From positions 1 to 15,516 of the forward strand of contig JAWVYO010000056.1 of the NCBI GenBank assembly GCA_033722675.1: DNA of 15,516 nucleotides, in the 5' to 3' direction. Positions 12,908-15,516 of this stretch are shown one piece after another. The translations under genes were made by a program, and so were the position numbers. Position 1 is the first letter of the stretch, and the number at the start of each line of letters is the position of its first letter. This stretch comes from DATHYU01 sp033722675 (GTDB lineage Bacteria > Actinomycetota > Acidimicrobiia > Spongiisociales > UBA11373). A model generated the notes under the pieces. It was not told the origin of the DNA, did no database searches, and worked only from the letters and a program-made list of their open reading frames with translations.

Positions 12908-14136
12908 CACGCCGACGTCGGGATCGTGCGGAAGGGGACCCCCACGTCGACCCGCGGCTCCTTCGGGAGGCCGAGCACCCGCTCACCGATCAGGTTCCGC
13001 TGCACCTCGTCCGTCCCCCCGCCGATGCGCAGCCCCGGCGTCCCCAGGAAGGCGGCCGCCCATTCGCCGCCACCGGGCGCGTCGTCGCCCACGCGCATGC
13101 CGGCGGGCCCGACGACCTCGAGCGCCAACTCGTAGAGGTCCCGCAGCAGATCCGTCCAGGCCAGCTTGAGGATCGAACCCTCGGTGCCCGGCAGGCGCCC
13201 GTGCGACAGGGCCGTCTGGATGCGGAGCCCGGTGAAGCGGAGGGCCTCGGCCCTCGTGTGGAGATCGGCGAAGCGGTCGCGGATCCTCGGGTCGCCGTCG
13301 CGGCCCGCCGCCGCGACGAGCTCGGCCAGGGCCCCGGTCGGGATCGGGGCCGTCAGCCCACCGCCCGCCCGCTCATACATGTAGGTGGTGGTCACGACCC
13401 GCCACCCGGCACCGATCTCGTCGACGCGTCGCTCGTCGGGGACCCGGACGCCGTCGAGGAACACCTCGTTGAAGTTCGCCGAGTCGGTCATCTGGCGCAA
13501 CGGCCGACAGGTGACCCCGGGATCGCGCATGTCCACGACGAACGCCGTGAGGCCGCGATGCTTCGGGAGGTCGGGGTCGTGGCGCGCCACGCACAGGCCC
13601 CAGTCGGAGCGGTGGGCGAAGGTCGTCCACACCTTCTGCCCGGTGATCACCCACTCGTCTCCGTCGCGCACGGCCGACGTCGCCATCGCCGCCGAGTCGG
13701 ACCCCGCGGCCGGCTCGGAGAAGAGCTGGCACCAGACCTCGTCGCCCCGCAGCATCGAACGGAGGTGCCGTTCCTTCTGCTCCGCCGATCCGTGGATCAT
13801 GAGGGCCATCCCGAGCCATCCGAGCCCGATGATCAGCGCGTCGCCCGGCGTGTCGAACCGCATCTCCTCCTGGGCGAAGATGAGCTGCTCCACGAGCGTG
13901 CCGCCGCGGCCACCGAACTCCTCCGGCCAGGCGATCCCCGCCCATCCGGCGTCGTATTTCGTCGCCTGCCAGGCCCGGGCCTCGGCCAGCTTCCGCTCCT
14001 CCTCGTCCGGCGACCACTCCGCGATGATCGCCGAGGGAGCGATCGGTTCGGTGGTGCGGGGTTCGGCGTGGGCCGCGAGCCAGGCACGGGCCTCGGCCCG
14101 GAAGGACGCCTCCTCGGGTGAGTCGTAGGGCTGCAT
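12907..14136 (-). CDS. Acyl-CoA dehydrogenase family protein
   Basis: This flavoenzyme family introduces the alpha-beta double bond of acyl-CoA thioesters and passes electrons to ETF. The 409-residue protein has an N-terminal helical domain, the FAD-contacting CQLFSEPAAGSD (136-147) and WVITGQKVWTT (162-172), and the C-terminal RIGGGTDEVQRNLIGERVLGLP (370-391). The position of the catalytic Glu in medium-chain enzymes (before GT) is Gly here. A Glu in YMYERAG (E255) sits where isovaleryl-CoA and long-chain dehydrogenases carry theirs, so E255 is the likely base. The substrate cannot be assigned; it resembles mycobacterial FadE proteins. The ATG at 14136 lacks a Shine-Dalgarno but has TATCGT 6 bases upstream. 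It runs directly into trmD. Confidence 0.93.
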   Translation of the reverse strand: MQPYDSPEEASFRAEARAWLAAHAEPRTTEPIAPSAIIAEWSPDEEERKLAEARAWQATKYDAGWAGIAWPEEFGGRGGTLVEQLIFAQEEMRFDTPGDALIIGLGWLGMALMIHGSAEQKERHLRSMLRGDEVWCQLFSEPAAGSDSAAMATSAVRDGDEWVITGQKVWTTFAHRSDWGLCVARHDPDLPKHRGLTAFVVDMRDPGVTCRPLRQMTDSANFNEVFLDGVRVPDERRVDEIGAGWRVVTTTYMYERAGGGLTAPIPTGALAELVAAAGRDGDPRIRDRFADLHTRAEALRFTGLRIQTALSHGRLPGTEGSILKLAWTDLLRDLYELALEVVGPAGMRVGDDAPGGGEWAAAFLGTPGLRIGGGTDEVQRNLIGERVLGLPKEPRVDVGVPFRTIPTSA

Positions 14137-14142
14137 GAGCCG

Positions 14143-14148
14143 ACGATA
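14143..14148 (-). promoter_or_regulatory. Candidate leaderless -10 element of the acyl-CoA dehydrogenase gene
   Basis: TATCGT on the minus strand lies 6 bases before the ATG at 14136 and fits TANNNT. There is no Shine-Dalgarno. One copy of a 9-base direct repeat (14159-14167) lies just upstream, where a -10/-35 spacer would be. Confidence 0.45.
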
Positions 14149-14158
14149 GGGGCTTGCG

Positions 14159-14189
14159 GGACCCACGACGCCGGAGCGCCGGACCCACG
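14159..14189. repeat. Two 9-base direct repeats 22 bases apart in a divergent promoter region
   Basis: GGACCCACG occurs at 14159-14167 and again at 14181-14189, same orientation, start-to-start 22 bases, close to two helical turns. They lie in the 114-base region (14137-14250) between the acyl-CoA dehydrogenase gene and the divergent SH3-domain gene. They could be a regulator binding site for the dehydrogenase-trmD transcript. A chance repeat in GC-rich DNA is also possible. Apart from these and the two -10 candidates I see nothing in this gap. Confidence 0.35.
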
Positions 14190-14238
14190 GTGATCCTCGT
14201 TCGCGCGGAAAGTGCACGACGCGGCGACGTCCTGTTGG

Positions 14239-14244
14239 TACCCT
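14239..14244 (+). promoter_or_regulatory. Candidate leaderless -10 element of the SH3-domain gene
   Basis: TACCCT on the plus strand lies 6 bases before the GTG at 14251 and fits TANNNT. No Shine-Dalgarno is present. It supports the GTG at 14251 (followed immediately by an ATG) as the start of a leaderless transcript. Confidence 0.4.
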
Positions 14245-14250
14245 GGTCCC

Positions 14251-15249
14251 GTGATGAGGAGAGCACGCCTCCGACGGGTGCTCGTCCGGTTCGCCGTGGT
14301 CGGCGGGCTCCTGTGGCTCCTGTGGGCACCGGGCCTGGCGGTCGCCGCGGTCGACGGCCCCTGTACGGCGACGTTCAACGGCGTGGACGTGGCCCGGATC
14401 GACTCGCTCTCGTCGCCCCTCGAACTCGACGCCACCGACACCCTCGTGTTCGCGGGCGTCGACCAGACCGGGACCCAGGAGGTCTCGGTCTCCCTCGTGC
14501 TCGGCCCGATCACCATCGACACCGGTGACACGGCCTACGGCCCCGTCCAGGAGGAGTACGCCGCCACGCTCGACCTCGAGGACACGTCGCCGTACGGCGT
14601 GGGCCTCTATCGCATCACCGGATCGACCGACGACTGCACGGCGAACGCCTGGCTGCGGGTCACGGGTCGCCACCCGATGGCCACGCTGACCGGCCTCACC
14701 GCGGCGGGGCTCGCCGTCGGCGGGCTCACCGGCCAGATCACCGCCATCATGTCGCGGCGCCGCCTCTCCCCCCGCGGCGCCTCGATCGCCGGCGTCGCCA
14801 CCGGTCTCGGGGCGGCGCTGCTCGGCCAGCAGTTCGGGAGGATGCAGTTCTCCTTCGTGTCGCTGGCCATCGTGGTGCTCATCACGGCGGGCATCGGCTT
14901 CCTCGTCGCCTGGTTGCTCCGCTACCCGGACGAGCGCGGATCCTGGCGCCGCCAGGACGAGGCCCGGCGGGGCCTGCACCGCGGCCGCCGGGACCGGTCC
15001 GGCGTGGCCGAGACCGCCGATGCGACGCCCACGGCCGGTCCGGCGGCCATGAACGGCGGGCCCTACTGGTGCTACGTCATGGCTCCGGTCGAGGTGTTCG
15101 ACCTCAACGACCACACCCGGGTCATCGCGAGCCTCCAGCCCGGCACCTGGTACCTGGCCAAGCGCGACGTCTCCGGCTGGGTCCATGTCGTCGCCCGCGA
15201 GGGCGCCGAGGGCTGGGTCGCCCAGTCCGCCGTCCACCGTCAGGGCTGA
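14251..15249 (+). CDS. Membrane protein with an extracytoplasmic domain and C-terminal SH3-like domain
   Basis: The 332-residue protein begins with a basic head and a hydrophobic segment ending in LAVAAVDG, a signal peptide or anchor (about 12-33). Next comes an exported beta-rich domain (34-140) with C38 and C129 as a possible disulphide. Hydrophobic spans follow at about 143-166, 177-196 and 200-223, then a very basic linker (224-250), and finally an SH3-like domain (about 271-330: PYWCYVMAPVEVFDLND, LQPGTWYLAKRDVSGWVHV, EGWVAQSAVH). If all spans are real, the SH3-like part would be cytoplasmic. No enzyme motif is visible and I do not recognise a named family. The start is the GTG at 14251 or the ATG next to it; an upstream ATG at 14212 lacks support. 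The downstream lipoprotein gene may be cotranscribed. Confidence 0.8.
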   Translation: MMRRARLRRVLVRFAVVGGLLWLLWAPGLAVAAVDGPCTATFNGVDVARIDSLSSPLELDATDTLVFAGVDQTGTQEVSVSLVLGPITIDTGDTAYGPVQEEYAATLDLEDTSPYGVGLYRITGSTDDCTANAWLRVTGRHPMATLTGLTAAGLAVGGLTGQITAIMSRRRLSPRGASIAGVATGLGAALLGQQFGRMQFSFVSLAIVVLITAGIGFLVAWLLRYPDERGSWRRQDEARRGLHRGRRDRSGVAETADATPTAGPAAMNGGPYWCYVMAPVEVFDLNDHTRVIASLQPGTWYLAKRDVSGWVHVVAREGAEGWVAQSAVHRQG

Positions 15250-15272
15250 GCCCGGACCGGTTCTCGCTCAAG

Positions 15273-15287
15273 GCCCCCCGGTGGGGC
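15273..15287 (+). terminator. Weak hairpin after the SH3-domain gene
   Basis: GCCCC and GGGGC pair across a CCGGT loop, 24 bases after the SH3-gene stop and 15 bases before the lipoprotein start. Five base pairs and no T-run make this a weak terminator candidate. It resembles the palindromes at 5671-5683 and 8146-8162. Confidence 0.25.
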
Positions 15288-15302
15288 GTCGATCCATGCA
15301 CC

Positions 15303-15516
15303 GTGGGATCCACGACCTCGGTGCGGCTTCCGGCGGCGGCGCTCGCGCTCGCGAGCGTGCTCGTGGCCGCGTGCGCAGCCGACGGCATCGAGTCGACCAC
15401 GCCCGAGCCTCCGACGACCTCCACGACCACCACCACGACCCGGCCGTCCACCACCACGACCCCGACGACGGCCCCGACCACCACCGTCCCGGCGCCGCCG
15501 CCACCGGTGTTGCCCG
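15303..15516 (+). CDS. Secreted lipoprotein, N-terminal part (cut by window edge)
   Basis: The open frame from a GTG at 15303 encodes a signal peptide with a lipobox (RLPAAALALASVLVAAC, Cys at residue 24), followed by a Thr/Pro-rich linker rich in TTTTT, PTT and PPPP. After cleavage at the Cys the protein would be lipid-anchored on the outside of the membrane, with the linker spanning the cell wall. The functional domain lies beyond the window. A second GTG six codons downstream also leaves a usable signal peptide. There is no strong ribosome binding site. It lies 53 bases after the SH3-domain gene in the same orientation, so both could act in the envelope. Confidence 0.75.
   Translation, partial: MGSTTSVRLPAAALALASVLVAACAADGIESTTPEPPTTSTTTTTTRPSTTTTPTTAPTTTVPAPPPPVLP

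Noticed and set aside
14137..15237. Upstream extension of the acyl-CoA dehydrogenase frame to 15237
   Set aside because: The added residues lie antisense to the SH3-domain gene and have no dehydrogenase homology.
15390..15480. ACC/CCACCAC-rich tract as a tandem repeat or CRISPR-like element
   Set aside because: It is the irregular Thr/Pro linker of the lipoprotein, in frame, without uniform repeat units or spacers.
1..15516. Mobile elements, CRISPR arrays, tRNA or rRNA genes, defence or toxin-antitoxin systems
   Set aside because: No transposase, integrase other than housekeeping XerC, array repeats or RNA gene signatures were found.

Overview
The window comes from a high-GC bacterial chromosome and is almost fully coding. 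Gene order and family resemblance point to Actinomycetota. The strongest clues are a DUF2469 gene (a family I know from actinobacteria), a WhiG/FliA-type sigma gene beside rpsB, the run DUF2469-yraN-comM-dprA-xerC-whiG-rpsB-tsf-pyrH-frr, and several genes whose only start signal is a TANNNT hexamer 6-8 bases before the start codon. A lineage such as Acidimicrobiia would fit, but that is inference and no marker here proves it. There are no rRNA or tRNA genes, IS elements, CRISPR arrays or phage genes, so this is a core housekeeping locus.

Layout, following the dominant minus-strand transcription from right to left. At 14136-10303 lie an acyl-CoA dehydrogenase, trmD, rplS, lepB, a DUF2469 gene and yraN: one lipid-oxidation gene, then tRNA modification, ribosome and protein export. 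At 9953-8179 lie a crotonase-fold enzyme and a polytopic membrane protein of unknown function, joined by an ATGA overlap. At 8145-3988 lie comM (yifB), dprA, xerC and whiG: DNA uptake and recombination, chromosome dimer resolution, and an alternative sigma factor. At 3840-1217 lie rpsB, tsf, pyrH and frr, tightly packed, followed by a very acidic protein cut by the left edge. That protein occupies the usual cdsA position.

Four genes run on the plus strand. Two are tiny and translationally coupled (36 and 63 codons, 10004-10302): a single-span membrane miniprotein and a Cys/His protein that probably binds zinc. They diverge from the crotonase gene across a 50-base region with mirror-image promoter hexamers. 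At the right end are a membrane protein with a C-terminal SH3-like domain (14251-15249) and the start of a secreted lipoprotein (15303 to the edge).

Most of the window is expected core biology. The parts worth a second look are the leaderless promoter pattern and the divergent miniprotein locus, the acidic N-terminal region at the left edge, the His-rich membrane protein, a probable CTG start for yraN, a set of similar GC palindromes in short gene gaps, and the departures from familiar gene order (no rnhB beside lepB, no rpsP-rimM beside trmD). I do not see a clearly novel multi-gene system. The best candidate for something little described is the two-gene miniprotein unit.
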